Positions 1 to 12,415 of a stretch of DNA of 64,000 nt are shown here, one piece after another. A program made the position numbers and the translations under genes. Origin of the DNA: Hofstenia miamia (Eukaryota; Xenacoelomorpha; Acoela); contig SCFE01000041.1 in assembly GCA_004352715.1 (NCBI GenBank), positions 385,650-449,649 on the forward strand, given 5' to 3'. Each line of letters begins with the position of its first letter. Position 1 is the first letter of the stretch. A model generated the notes under the pieces. That model was not told where the DNA came from. It worked only from the letters and a program-made list of their open reading frames with translations, and made no database searches.

Positions 1-2
<2 letters not shown>

Positions 3-32
<30 letters not shown>
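3..32. repeat. (TA)n microsatellite at window edge
   Basis: An uninterrupted alternating TA tract of about 30 bp. At least twelve similar tracts occur in the window, several beside gaps or repeat boundaries. Confidence 0.95.
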
Positions 33-33
<1 letters not shown>

Positions 34-1892
34 CTGAACGTTGCAAAAAATTTTATTAGCTTCTTTATCATCATTAAATTATATTACTTATTAAATAAAA
101 AGTATACTATATTTTATAAGAATGCTTGAGCTTTGAGAAGTTATGCATTTAAAGTATCACAGGCGTTAGTGATTTTGAGGAAAACTGTACTTTAGCAAAT
201 TATATTAATCTATTTAATTATTTTTTGTAAATATATGCATTTTACATCAAAAATACTAGTAAAACGGGTACGTAAGACAGTAATTGCTGACATAAGTGTA
301 AAAAGCAGCAAAAAAATAAGCTTAGCAATCCAAGTGCGCCAATGATTCTATATTTGCATAATTATGAGGTTCAATATTTATACTTTGCTATTCCTAAATT
401 AGGAATAACATTGTATTAAGTGGAACGCATTCCTCTCTCGTTAAACAGTTGTCGAAAATGTAAAATGAGGCATTTTTAATAGTCAAACTGAAACAAATAT
501 GTCATAAATGTCAATTGTCTTTAATGACTTTGTAATCTATAAGTAAAAATAATTCATATAATGAATTTACAACATAACTTTATTTTTTGTAAATTTACGC
601 CGATTAAGGCATAATTATTTTCTATTATGGAAAATTCACAAATTGATATTTTTGTATCAATTTGAGCAATTATAACAAGACATACCCTAATTGGGTTTAG
701 AACTATATTTAGTGAAGCAATGTACACATACTTACTTGACTTAGGTTTAACTGTTAACTACTACATCATAAAATGGCTTAATTGGTTTGTTACTGTACTT
801 CTTCACATACTGCTACCAACACCTGACAGCACCCGTAAGAGCTCTATCTATTGAAGATCTTGTCAACAATTATTATAAAATATAATAAGTAAATAGAAAA
901 GCGTTTTTCCAACGACTTCTTATTACTATTTACGGAAAACAATATTGTGCACTTACATATAACAATGAACTTGTGTCGTTAAAATTCTCGCCCAGTTTGC
1001 GTGGCAAGAATAAAGTGGTATCCATATCCCTGAGTTATCAGAGCCAATCGAAGAAATCTGTTGATTGCAATTTAGTTTAATAGTTTTCAATTAAGACCGA
1101 ATTTCAGAGCCCAGAAATAACAATAAAAAAATTAAAGAATTTTAATAATTGAGGAAACTAAAATTAATAGCATTACTCGAGTTTTACTCGTCTGTAAATC
1201 CCTATTGACTTATCACTAGTTTGTATACAAACTTCTAATTAAAAAAAGTAAGAATAATTTTTTGAAGAGATTGTATTACCTTCTAATTGAATTTCAGCCG
1301 ACCTATTTGAGCATAAATGTAAAGGATATAAACTTTATAATCATAACTACTGCATTACAAGTAAAGATTGACATATTCAATCCGCAATCCAGGCTGTAAA
1401 ATTTTTTCCGTATTCGCAATTTTTTAGTTGGCAAATACGTATCCAATACGAATCTGCAAAATTTTACGGGATTCCAAAGTGATGATGTACCCAAAGATAA
1501 CTGAGTCTGATATCAGGCCAAAGAATCTCACAATGATTGAATTGCAGGACTACTTGTATGCCGTCTTATGACTGCTTGCACATAAAGCCCAAAAAATATA
1601 TATTATCATGCTTAGCTACAAAATATTATTATTTCAAAATTAAAGTTCAAAATCGAAATTGAAAAGTCCAAAACAAGTTAGAGGGATAGAAAAGTCTTCA
1701 CAAAGCGTATGAAATGTAATGATATACTTGGTGTAGTTTGGAAAATATCAATGTCAATAATTTTCAATTGAATTAACAATTATAAAACTAAAAAAATCAT
1801 TTTTTTAAATCTACATCCAAAGTGCATCTGAGTGTTTACAGATCATAGGAAGATCCGCTTTGAGTCATCATCCAATTGATTTCCACCTTTGA
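33..1892. other. AT-rich non-coding stretch, no gene seen
   Basis: No open frame here shows a recognisable domain or convincing splice-bounded coding content. It may be 3' flank or intron of the minus-strand LDLRA gene that starts to the right. I see no clear repeat. Confidence 0.5.
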
Positions 1893-2108
1893 TTATAAAG
1901 AATTAAATAACACGAAGTGCACATTTGTTTTTATGAGGAATCTGTAAACATCTTTTTTAATGAATTTATTTTTTATAATATATTGAGTTCTATTCAGGTT
2001 TTCACTGAATTCCAAATAAACGTTTTCAAATAAACTTTTAGGACACTTTTGAAGCTTTCCAAAATAACATATCTTAGATTTCAAACAGAAATATTCATCA
2101 TTCTCAAA
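1893..2108 (-). CDS. Candidate exon following the LDLRA exon (Cys/Leu-rich, LRR-N-like)
   Basis: Read on the minus strand, an acceptor (AACGTTTGTAG) is followed in frame by FENDEYFCLKSKICYFGKL and then QKCPKSLFENV. The previous exon ends in phase 0 at a GTATGT donor at 2199 and this one opens in phase 0, so the two join cleanly across a 91-bp intron. The CxxxxxCxxxxLxxCPxxLF pattern resembles the cysteine cap of leucine-rich repeats, which would suit an LDLRA-LRR receptor of the relaxin-receptor type, but this is inference from one short exon. The frame runs to a TAA at 1893-1895; the real 3' end may be an earlier donor. The family is not certain. Confidence 0.4.
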   Translation of the reverse strand, partial: FENDEYFCLKSKICYFGKLQKCPKSLFENVYLEFSENLNRTQYIIKNKFIKKDVYRFLIKTNVHFVLFNSL

Positions 2109-2199
2109 CTACAAACGTTGGGTTTGCGGGTTTGAGTGCTACTTACGTCTCATTAGCAATGTTATACCTAGCAATAAAAATTGATAATTCAATACATAC

Positions 2200-2475
2200 A
2201 GAAAAGTAAGCTTGTGCTTCGTGACTAAGACCTTCTTCAGGGTTACAGCCAGATGGCAGTCTTGCGCATCCATAAGAAGTATCTTCATCAATAGCGTTGG
2301 GACAATCAACAACATCATTACAAACGGAATCAGATTGAATGCACGGACCCCTAAGACACTCAACGCTGTTAGGAGTTTCGCAACAATATTTTTCATCAGT
2401 GAGATCGAAAATCTCTGTATGACAATCGAATTCTCCATTGCACATGTAGTTTTTTAAAAACATTTGTAGGAATTT
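2200..2475 (-). CDS. Exon with two LDL-receptor class A repeats
   Basis: The exon is bounded on the minus strand by a TTTTTTAG acceptor at 2477-2476 and a GTATGT donor at 2199, and is exactly 92 codons long (phase 0 at both ends). The first repeat contains MCNGEFDC followed by an acidic DLTDEKYC end. The second runs from ECLRGPCIQSDSVCN through VVDCPNAIDED to YGC. The Cys spacing and C-terminal acidic residues are the calcium-binding signature of LDLRA modules, which are extracellular and bind protein ligands or lipoproteins. The upstream signal-peptide exon at 4926-5452 is a plausible partner on the same strand, but its donor phase (2 nt carried) does not match this phase-0 start. At least one unseen exon, or a separate gene, is therefore needed. 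Confidence 0.75.
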
Positions 2476-3984
2476 CTAAAAAATCATAAGATGACCACTG
2501 GAATTTGCAAATTGATTTGTGCATTGAGCAGTTATTGATATTTTTCATTTCCAATATCAATATAAATACATGTAATTGTCAAATTATTTTAAATTTTAAT
2601 TTATAATAATAAATAATTTACATAACATAACATTCGTTTTAATTCCTTAATATGGTTATATTCAAGTTAAACATTTTTTTTGCAATTTTAAAGATACTGC
2701 TGTAAAAAATATGTTTTTCAGGGTTGAGTTTGATAAAATATATAAATAATCTTAAAGCAATCGAACAGTTTACTAAAAGCATGGTTATACAAAAAGATCT
2801 ATAATTCTTTGCGTTTAGAAGATCACCCTTTTTAAATAGAGGACTTTTGTCTGAATTTTTGAAATTTTTCGCAAATTCATTTTCAATAACATGGTGGTTA
2901 ATTGCTAATAGCAGATGCTCACTAAAAATATGAAAAAAGCGTTTAATAATAAAGATTGGAAGATTATAAGATACAGGTGATTTATTATGCTTTCTAATTC
3001 CGCTAGAATTTGCGAGACTAAAAGAAAATGATGTGTTTGTTGTGCGTTTATTAATATTTCCATAATTTATTATTGGCGAAAATTGAAATTTGCCAAGTTC
3101 TTTAAATGCTGTACTTTGGTGGTCTATTATTTTTGTTTTTTCTGTGGTAGTTTTATTATCAATTCTTAATTTGTTAATGTCAGTTGAAATCCCTTTACTT
3201 TTTCAGAATTTTTTTCGTTTCTTGTATTTAGATTATCGAAAAACTTTATTTGTTGTAAAACCGACTTTGTATTTCTTAATTGTTTAATTATCTTCCTTGA
3301 TTTTAGTCTAATTAGTGGTCGTAGGTTCTGTTTTTCCGACATCGAATAGTTTTCTTTTAATGCCTACGCTTACTTGTTCATGTAGTTCATGCTCATCGGC
3401 AATTAATAAAGCAAATTTGCGGATCTTTAATCTTATTTTTCTGCATTTAGTTGGTGCTGCTTTGCTAATTGCAGTGCAAATTTCTTTCGAACTATAATTA
3501 ATCATACAAGATCCAGATTTTATGTAGTTATGCATTAAATCAAATGTTTGCATTTAATTCTGTATAAAAATTGTCAACTTTGCAACATGTTATTGCAAAT
3601 TCACTCAACGATAAACTATTTTGTCTATCGTATAAAAAGCACAAAAATATTTTTTTATAACAATAATCACATAAGAAGTTCGCAATTTTCATATAATGTT
3701 TAGAATGTTTTGCAAGTGGGGGCGTTTCCTAAAACTGCGCCTTATTTAATGCTTGATTGTAATGGGGATCGAGTAAGAGAAAGTAAAGAATATCGATGTT
3801 AAAACATATCTAAAAGAATTCAGTAACTTTCAAAATCGCTGATTTCAATTGTTTTACTTGCTATCTGCATTTCGTTCGAATGATTCTTTGTTCTATGTGT
3901 ATAGTCAAAATTTCATCTAGTGCCCTTAGAGGGATACATTCCCTTCCTAAGTTTGGAAAATATTCTCCCGAAAATTTTAATTAC

Positions 3985-4211
3985 CTAGTGCTTATATTTG
4001 TAATTTTTGGTAAAGATACTATGAAATTCATTTTGGTACACGCATACAGGCGGTAATTATGTAATTCTAGCATAGAAAAATTGATTGGATATAGCTCGAC
4101 TACGAATTGTTCGGCACCGTTATATTTTTGATTTCCCCAATAGGCATGGCAAATTTTAGAACTGGTGTCGAAGTTTTCAGTGGATGCCATGTTACCCATA
4201 TAGTTATGCAA
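3985..4211 (-). CDS. Possible internal exon of unknown family
   Basis: A minus-strand open frame begins right after a CTAG acceptor (LHNYMGNMASTENFDTSSK) and ends at ACTAG followed by a GTAATT donor. Its composition (HAYWGNQKYN, EQFVVELYP) is more protein-like than the surrounding AT-rich DNA. It lies in the gap between the two LDLRA exons but is in the wrong phase to join the 4926-5452 exon directly. I do not recognise the family; this may be chance. Confidence 0.22.
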
Positions 4212-4925
4212 CTAGATTGTTATTAAGTTGAATGTTCAGTAATAAAGACCTTAGTTATAACATCATTTCCACTAGTGTTGCTTTTACATAACAAATCTAT
4301 TTGCCCCGATTATATCCAAGCCTTTTAAGAAATATTGAAAGCTATTTACATGGAAACATTTAGCTGTTGCCCCCCCCATTCAATGATAAAATTTGTGCTA
4401 AACCCTTTTTTGTGCCTAAATTTCAAGCAAATATGATCTTTTTTCAAAGAGAAATACGATTTTTGCAAAAGTATTTTTTTCAATAAGTATTGTTCAGATA
4501 ATGAGATAGTCTAATGCCCATGGGAACGAAAACTAGCCTGAAATATTTGTTTTCTGAAAACTAACCTAAATGCTCAAAGTGAGAGGTTGTCGCGCTGTAG
4601 CGTTGGGGACGGAACAGGGTTAGGATTAGGCCGGAACAGAGCCAAATCACGAAATGCCATTGATACGCAATTGATTTCTTTGGAAAAGGAGAATACCTTG
4701 ATATCAATTGATTTTTAGTCAAGCAATGCTATGATGCGATTTGAATGGATGCAGCGAAATATAATATCAACTAGATCCCTCACGCTAATAGGTACAGTCC
4801 CACAGAAATAGTAAGTTCCATTCTCAGGTTCCGGTCCCGGTCAATACGAAATTTTTGACAGTTTGTTCACACATTGAAATTTTACATTTATAATATTTCA
4901 ATATCTTAAATATCTTATAACTTAC

Positions 4926-5452
4926 TTGCAAAGAAGCAATGGTTTTTCACATGGATATGCACAGCGTTCTGGGAATTGACATTTCACTCTATGTAGACCA
5001 TTTTCTTCAATAAATGAATCTTTAATACATACCGTTTTACCAAAAGGACATTTACAATCAGGTTTGCAATCTTCGGAAGAAAAACAGTATCGACTTGTAT
5101 TTAGACATTTATTATTGATGCATTTATATGGTAAGCAGTCATTGCAATGCTCTTCATCACACCCAGAAGGACATTCAATTACACCATTGCAGATTTTATA
5201 AGTAGCAATGCAAAGATTAGTGTGGTCTGCACATCTCACTTCACCATTTGAACAATTATAGAATCCTTTTTCATCATCATAGCTTCTGTTGCAGTCGTTT
5301 TCGCCATTGTTCACTTCAGAAAGTTGAATGCAAATGTAATCTTTGCATCGAAATTCGGTTTTAGAACAGTTGTTTTTACAGTTGTAGCCGTCTTCAATAG
5401 TGCAGCCGCTACCTCTATGAAAGACAAGCAGTGTTAAGGTTATAAATATCAT
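4926..5452 (-). CDS. Secreted/receptor LDLRA protein, first coding exon
   Basis: The exon encodes a signal peptide (MIFITLTLLVFHRGSG, residues 1-16) followed by cysteine-rich LDL-receptor class A modules. Module 1 spans about residues 29-67 (FRCKDYICIQ with an acidic DDEKGFYNC end). Module 2 spans about 67-103 (VRCADHTNLCIATYKICNG, then CDEEHC). A third Cys-rich segment spans 106-176. The open frame extends upstream to 5581, but a TATATAA lies right at that outer ATG, so I chose the ATG at 5452, which opens the signal peptide. The exon ends at a GTAAGT donor (4925) with two bases carried over; reading through gives an immediate TAA. The protein is probably the extracellular N-terminus of an LDLRA receptor continuing toward 2200. 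The full architecture is unresolved. Confidence 0.8.
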
Positions 5453-5577
5453 GTTAAAACTGAAAGAAACTTTCGTCCGAACAATTTTTTTGAGAGAACC
5501 GATTGCTGATTGGCTAAATGTTCTCGAAAATTCAATTGGCACAGTTCTTTTAAGGTTGTAAGAACTCACAAAGTTCA

Positions 5578-5585
5578 GCATTTAT
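5578..5585 (-). promoter_or_regulatory. TATA box candidate for the LDLRA gene
   Basis: CTATATAA on the minus strand, about 130 bp upstream of the signal-peptide ATG at 5452. It supports using that ATG rather than the in-frame ATG at 5581, which would overlap the TATA element. A CCAATCAGC motif between them would then be transcribed. Confidence 0.4.
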
Positions 5586-8500
5586 ATAGGAAACGGATTG
5601 AAATTGCCTTAGCTAAATATTAGAATTTTTATTTATAAAGAGCTAAATAAATTTGCGTTGATCTTTATTATGATATTCAATGAAATATCTGTGAATTTTA
5701 AATTGCGTTGAAAATCAAAATTTACTCTGCCGAGCACTACTGAGCAGTGTTGGCATATTTTAAACATGACCTGTTTAAAACATGTTTAAAACAACAGTTT
5801 TTGCAATGTTTTTTTAAATGTTGTTTTTCAAATTTTTTTAAAACTTTATGGAAGTTTGGGAAATAATTTTTTGGGTTTCGACCATTCTTAATTTTTTCTC
5901 GCAAAAACCGTTAAACTTGCGTTTTTTTTACGTGTACTCAACTAAAAATAAATGTTGATATGCTTATCATAATTCAATGTTTGCTGCTATATGTATTTTC
6001 AGTAAAATTTTCGTACCTTGCGGTTGGCTTGTCTAAGATCAAAAAACTTTGTTTTAAACGATTCCGCAAAAATACACTTTTTTTGCAAAATCTGTTGCTG
6101 AGGATCTACCGATTTTTAAAACTACTGTCAACTAACTTGAATATTTGGAAATGTGAAATGCTGCCTCCAAAATTCATTGCTTATTATTGTTTGCTGAAAT
6201 AGAAAATTAGGTTTTCTTTATATCACTTTTTTATTTTCTAGCTTTGCAGTTATAAGGAAATAATTTATCAGATATAGGCTTCCTTCCAAAAGAATAAATG
6301 TCACTTAAATCATTTGATTTCTAATGAAAACTTTGTCAAATTGAAGTAATCGAGCAACCAGAAAGAAATTAATAAATTTGATGCTGTTCACTAAATTTGT
6401 TAACAATCTTGTTAGTATGTCCAAAAAAGTTGTCTTTAAGTTTTAGAAAAAAAAATTCAAAAGAGATCTAATTGAATTTAAAGCAATCCTATTGGGTATA
6501 TTATTAAGTCACTAAAAGTAGTTATTTCAACAAAATATTCTGAGTTTATGGATACATTAGTTATTTTAGCATAAATCTTGCTTTTAAAATTTAATTACAG
6601 CAAGTTGTCATCTTCAAAGATTAATAGACCATTATTCAAAAACACTCAAATTAATTTAAAAATACGTTAAACCAAAATTCGTTAATTAAAAAATCCTATT
6701 ACATTGTTTAGGTGAAAATGACAAATGTTCATAATTACATCCATAGTAGATTTTAATTGCAACCTAAATGTATCAAGATGAAAAACATAATATGAATGAA
6801 GAGCTATAATTACATCTTAGTTTTTCATGAAGATATTATAGATGCAATAATTTTTAAATTTGAGATGGAGATCTTCTATTCAATTGGACTTGAACGCATT
6901 GAAATGCATTACTAAGATTGCGCTAAAATTAATATTGTGAGCATCTAAATAAAGCAACCATGGGTGAAACCACGTATGAAAAAAATAATGATTTTCCTAT
7001 AGTGGAGAAACAAGAAATTGAGTAGTCAACTTAATTTTTCATATTTTAATTGCTACTGCCTATTTGAAAGCAATGCATTAATCTTATTTTTTGCATTTAC
7101 AGGTAAGAATCAATGCCTAAAATATGTCATTTTAGTTACGTTATTGTTTGGGTACAGCAAGTTGTGGAAGCGGCGCCACTCATGATATCCGTGATACAAA
7201 TATCGCATCGATGTAAGTTAGGATAGGTTGACTGAACCCAAACGTCTATGATAAATTATTACCTAACACAACCAAAACAACCCAAGTTCGATTGTATTTT
7301 AGTTGTCATTAGCCCAACTCAAAGTTGTGTCAAAATGCAACCCTAAGTATGCCCCAACTTCAAATGCATTATTTCGACGGGTTCTTGTATTTTGAGCAAT
7401 ATTCATATAAATAAGTTTGAAAAGCAAAAATACATGAATAGTACTAAAATGTTTTTGCGGCAATTTAGAATTATACAAACAATACAAGCTCTCCTACAAG
7501 CATGCATATATATCGTCTTTCAAGTAAATTAAGCATGACACACACTACCTAAAACAATAATTCAAACCAGTTATACATACTTTAATGTGTTTGTATTATT
7601 TGACTAAAACCCACTGCAACCCAAAGATTTAGCAAAACATTACCCAATTAATTGGATGAATGAACCTAATTACAGCTCTGAACAATGGTAAGACGCAAAA
7701 TAACTTGCAACTATTATTGCAAATTGTAAGTGAGAGTGAGAATAGTAATCATGGTTATGCATTACAGTAGTTTTTTTGTTATATCCTATGCTGAAATGAT
7801 GACGCTGGTTTATGCTAAGCTTAGCTATATTGTATATTAATGATGAATAGAAATTTAATATTATAAGTAGCTATATCTTAGGTATTGCTAATATAATTGT
7901 TAATATTTATTCTGGCCAACCCAAACGCATTTCTTCTTCATCAATGGGATACATCTTCAGAGGAAATAATATCTTTAACTGGTGCTTTCTCTTTATACTA
8001 TTTTCTAGGTCAATAATTTTCAAAATATAGCATAATAAATCTGTAATAATAACGAAATTCATTTGCTGCTAAAATATCCCTATACATACTCTAAATTGAT
8101 TCGTCTGTGGTCCACTTTTGGTTAGAGGCTTGTGATGCCCCACCAAGTGGTACCTTGCTAGTACTCTCAGGCCATATTCAATTATTCTCCTATTCGAAAA
8201 TAATAAATACAAATACTTAGACTTAGATAAATATTGTTAAATTAATGCAGACCTGAAATGGTAGGTTATCATAAGTAAAAAGACTCACTATCAAAGGAAG
8301 TTCATTTGAAAGTAATTAGAAATTATATTTCCATATTTATCAACAAACTACAGTTCATACCTTTTAGAACTTAAATAATTCACTCAATCACCCTTAGTTT
8401 GTTTACATATGTCATTTGAGCATGTCTCAAACTCAATTGAAATCAAAGAACAATAACTTACTAGTTGATTTTTAAATATTTAATAATGTCACCAGTTAGC

Positions 8501-8630
8501 CCTAGGCAGATGCAATTACAGAAATTGATGATGAAGTGCATCAATAATGCATCCCTACTACATAAGACTGTACACAAGTTGGAGGGGTGGCATTGGTGTA
8601 TCGTGTGAATTGGTGATCAAGAGGTCTATG
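5586..8630. other. Intergenic AT-rich DNA
   Basis: No gene recognised. At 5755-5815 CAGTGTTGGCATATTTTAAAC followed by tandem AAACATG/AAAACATG words looks like one end of a hAT-type element, but I could not find the other end. Around 7200-7330 and 7590-7670 there are CCCAA/AACCC-rich words without clear structure. Confidence 0.5.
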
Positions 8631-8639
8631 TAATTTAAA

Positions 8640-8810
8640 AGACATGGTCAAAAGGCTCGCTTCACTCACCTTTTGAGCCTTTTTCCATTGAGAAAATTTT
8701 GATTTTAACATTTTTTGCTATTAAGTAAATTGTAATTTTTAAATGAAATGCCAAAAGGCTTGCTACGCTCGAATTTTGGGGCCTTTGTTCTCAATGAAAA
8801 TGGGATTTCT
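8640..8810. repeat. Two diverged tandem units with an AAAAGGCTC hairpin
   Basis: Unit 1 (from about 8650) contains AAAAGGCTC, a short loop and GAGCCTTTT, a 9-bp perfect inverted repeat, followed by CATTGAGAAAATTTTGATTT. Unit 2 (from about 8752) repeats the order as AAAAGGCTTGC...GGCCTTTG followed by TCAATGAAAATGGGATTT. This looks like a small hairpin repeat, possibly the end of a transposable element. Confidence 0.55.
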
Positions 8811-10229
8811 TTAGCTTAACAGTTAAAATAGTAACATTAGTTGGTTTCTTAGTTGTATTATGAAAAAAATCTCACAAAGTATTGAATGTGCCATAAATTT
8901 CACAATTGCTCACTTCAGTATTTTAAAAAAATAATTTTTAATTTCTTTCCTAAATATGAGTGATCTTAACTTTCGATGCCAATTAATCTTATGAAATTTA
9001 TAAAAAAGAGATTAAAAAATATTATATATTTGTGACCCATCACCACGAAATGACTCACAATGAACCAATTTGTCATATTGCATCATCATTATTTCTGGAT
9101 AGAGGACATTTTCAGTTTTTATATGAACTATAGATAACAAAAATCAGATAAAAACTGATAAAACTATGAAGAAACACATATCTTGAATTTTAAACATATA
9201 TTTTCACAAGTTTTTGAGTAAATTGTAATCAAAGTTGATGAACCTTCAAACACAAAAAAGTCCTTAGTAACCAGTAGCTTCTAATTACTTTACTACCATA
9301 GTCTTATTATTCTTATATCAATATACAGAAATATACATGAGTACATGCATTTATTGAACAATTATCTGTTTTATAGTCCAGAAAGGATGCACCCATGACT
9401 CCATGACTTTTCAGTGACATGATAAAAAAACCCCACAAAAGTGCACTAACAAGGAATCAATTCTCAGTATATCTTGGACCAAATTGAAATTGCTAATACA
9501 TTTTTGATAAAAACACAAATTTTAATATACAGGAAGAAAATTTACATTTAGTAGGGTCACATATTTGTATAAGAATGGAATAAAGATTCTATATTTTGCA
9601 GCCAATTAAATAATCTAATAATGAAGAGTTAGTATACACAAAATTCAATATTAAGAAATAATTAAGCATTGCTAACTAACACAAGCACATATGGAATGAA
9701 ATGATTTTTAAGTTACCTAGGCAGATAAAAAAATTTCATTTTGTTTTTTACTAATTTGGGCCAGAAAATGTTAAATAAATAACCTTTCCCGGAATTAAAT
9801 TCAAAATCTGGACTTATCTGACCAAAGTATTGATATAGTAATTTTAATGATTTTCAGCTTTGAGAGGACATTACTCAAAAGTAGACAATGCAACTTCGGA
9901 CTCATTTCATGGTGATCGGTCACATTTTTACACTAGATTTTGCTAATTTACTTCAAAATAAAAATGACGCCCAAAATATCATAGCCTGCATATTCAACTT
10001 TTGGGTTGAATGCACTTGCATAATATTTGAATGTGGAAAAACTGTTGTATAGCTACATATATTTCCTTCACATCGCCTTGGGACAGTGTAAATTTTACTC
10101 AATTTACAAAGCATAAAATACTTTATTAATTTGAATGAAAAAATGCATGTATATTTAAGTTGCCTATTTCTTACATTCTCTTGCAAGTAGCGAACCGTTT
10201 TATAGTTTATCCAAATATTCAAAATACAG
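8811..10229. other. Intergenic DNA, nothing recognised
   Basis: AT-rich with short random open frames only. I see no domain, RNA gene or repeat structure here. Confidence 0.5.
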
Positions 10230-10620
10230 AATATGCTTTCACTTTTGTGGCCGTAAAATTACTCCATTGGGTATGAAAGAAATAATGGTTTCGCCAAACA
10301 AGTTAGCGAGTTTCACAAGTAAAGAAGTTAGATCCTAGAAATGCTGCACTTGCAAATTTTCAAATCTATATTTCTGCTATTGTATGATTGTTTATCACCA
10401 GTGGAGACATATTATTTACATGTTGTTTCTATGATTATCAAATTAGGAAATATTTCAAAACACAAAGGTAAGTTAAATAGCAAATTTTTGATTTGGTTAC
10501 TTACAGCGATGTAGTACATCAAATTCCTGCATTTGGCGAGTGGATTTTTTTGCGTCATTTTCGTGTATATTGCTACAAATCACATATCCGTCGGTAGTCA
10601 TTTTGAAAAAAACTATTTGT
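10230..10620 (+). repeat. Dispersed repeat family R10, copy 1
   Basis: Shares an ordered series of words with 53480-53900 (same strand) and 59160-59400 (opposite strand): a GCCAAA...GTTTCACAA block, ATCTATATTTCTGCTATTGTA, a block around TTTGGTTACTTACAGCGATG, then TGGCGAGTGGATTTTTTTGC and CAGTCATTTTGAAAAAAA. Coding capacity is not evident. It is probably a non-autonomous element or an old insertion family. Confidence 0.65.
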
Positions 10621-10825
10621 TACCAAGGAATGCATAAATTAAGAATTTATCAAAAAGCAGCAAATTCAGAAACATATTGAACAAGAAAATACCTGGGTAA
10701 ACAGTATTCGCAATTTTTCAGTTATATTTTCAACATCATTCGTCAAGTCCAGACTAATAATATAAGTATTAAGTGCAATATCTAAAACGCAATAATATTT
10801 AACTAACTTGCAAATTGAACAAAAT

Positions 10826-12415
10826 TTACAAAGGTCCAATTTTGTAAAAGCGAACTAACTCAACAACATAAACGTTAATGGAAGAGCACTTTGCGATTGC
10901 ATTAACACACTCAAGCTCCTTTAATTTACCCTGAAAACGTAATGAATTTATTTTTCTTATACACTTCTTGTCTGCAACGTTAAACACATCTAAGCTTTTC
11001 CTTGACTTATTGAATGCAACTAAAATACTGTTTTGCAAAAAAAACGTTTGTCTATATGCGCTGTCATGGACTCCCAATGAATAATGGAAAGTTCCTTCGT
11101 AGGAATATACATAAATTAATTTCAACTGATCCCCTGTGAAAACAACGTGTCCCAAGCTTTCGTTAACACTCATCCACGTAGGATGCCAGTCCAGTTTAAA
11201 AGTTGTTCTATCATAATTATTTCTAATAAGATTGTACTTGAAAAAGTCTCCAGAGCTACAAACAAAATAGATAAACTTTTGGCAAGGACTTGAACACATC
11301 GTCCAGACGTTATTTAATTCACGGATTCCGGAGGGAAGAGAATTATGTTGATTGTCCCCTAGAGAAATTATGTCCAATTTTAAATCGTGAAGTAAAAGAA
11401 TTGTGTGATCTGAGAACACCGACATAAGTTTAGGAAAACAACAGTTTTTTAAGAGTATTTCTCTTACGAATTCGTTTTTAAAAAATTTTTTTATGTAGAA
11501 ATTACCATTTTTCATAATTAATAGAAATAAGTAACCACGATCAATATCATAGCAGACGTCTTCGACACCATTTGTAATCTCATATACAACATCGGTGAGA
11601 TTAGTTTCATTTAAATTGTCATAAAAATAATCCTTGCCTGATGTAATAACCTGTCCAGCATATTCTCTGATATGACTTTGTAATCGATGAAATTCTTTTT
11701 GATAATATTTTCCTTTAACGGACAGTGACTTAATTTCAAAGAAATGCCTTTCGTTTTCTATTATTTTACATGATTCTTTACTTTTTTTACTATACTTAAG
11801 AACCTTAAGATCGTCTGCATCTATTGGAAAATGGGAACTTACCTGAAATGAGTTTTTTATTTCTTCCTTCAACGATTTCAAGTTTCGCAGTTCCTCTGTA
11901 TATTCATTTAGTATTTCATTGCGTTCTTGAGTAAATTGTTCTATTTGATCCTCGAAAGTTTGATTTACAATTGCTCGAAGATTTTCATGCCTTTTCTTAA
12001 TTTCCCCTAGCATATCATTAGTATCTATGTCGAAATTCATTTTTTCCATGCCTAATTTAGAGATGATTCCGGTAACTTCGTCCAATTTATATGCATGTAA
12101 TTTTTTCAAATTTGACAAATCATCACGATTTTCCTGAGCTCTGACGGCTATATCACAACAATTATGGCCATTGTGATTGTCCTTTGTGCAATAGAAGCAA
12201 ATAGATTGCATGCAGCTCGTCTCTTCGCAGAAATACCCTTTCGTTACACCATGCGTAGAGCAATTGGAGTCTTCTTCGGATATAGGTGGATACTTTAATG
12301 CGATATCATTAGCATGCTCAACGCGACAATTGGGACAAAAGATAAATCGGCAACCTTCGCATGACTCCAACTCAGAATCAATGTTACATGTAGACGAAGA
12401 ACAGCTCTCTGACAT
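10826..12415 (-). CDS. B-box zinc finger / coiled-coil protein (TRIM-like)
   Basis: A 529-residue single-exon protein. Residues 10-34 hold a first Cys/His cluster (C10, C19, C22, C27, C30, H34), a degenerate B-box1-like finger. Residues 52-84 form a good B-box2 (C52-x2-H55-x7-C63, C73-x2-C76-x4-H81-x2-H84). Residues about 95-215 are a charged coiled coil, as in TRIM proteins. The C-terminal half (about 280-529) has repeated hydrophobic blades (VCYDIDRGYLFLLIM, HVVFTGDQLKLIYVYS) that could fold as a beta-propeller. No RING is seen before the B-box, so ubiquitin-ligase activity cannot be claimed. The start is set at MSESCSSS: just upstream, ACATTTTAG looks like a 3' splice site, so the 24 extra residues of the longer frame are probably intronic. 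Likely a cytoplasmic scaffold/sensor; family call firm, function inferred. Confidence 0.88.
   Translation of the reverse strand: MSESCSSSTCNIDSELESCEGCRFIFCPNCRVEHANDIALKYPPISEEDSNCSTHGVTKGYFCEETSCMQSICFYCTKDNHNGHNCCDIAVRAQENRDDLSNLKKLHAYKLDEVTGIISKLGMEKMNFDIDTNDMLGEIKKRHENLRAIVNQTFEDQIEQFTQERNEILNEYTEELRNLKSLKEEIKNSFQVSSHFPIDADDLKVLKYSKKSKESCKIIENERHFFEIKSLSVKGKYYQKEFHRLQSHIREYAGQVITSGKDYFYDNLNETNLTDVVYEITNGVEDVCYDIDRGYLFLLIMKNGNFYIKKFFKNEFVREILLKNCCFPKLMSVFSDHTILLLHDLKLDIISLGDNQHNSLPSGIRELNNVWTMCSSPCQKFIYFVCSSGDFFKYNLIRNNYDRTTFKLDWHPTWMSVNESLGHVVFTGDQLKLIYVYSYEGTFHYSLGVHDSAYRQTFFLQNSILVAFNKSRKSLDVFNVADKKCIRKINSLRFQGKLKELECVNAIAKCSSINVYVVELVRFYKIGPL

Noticed and set aside
2139-2457. Alternative frames on both strands overlapping the LDLRA exon
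   Set aside because: Shadows of the LDLRA exon; Cys spacing is meaningful only in the chosen frame.
5755-5815. CAGTGTTGGCA... as a hAT element end
   Set aside because: It fits the YARNG rule, but no matching right end or 8-bp duplication was found within the following kilobases.
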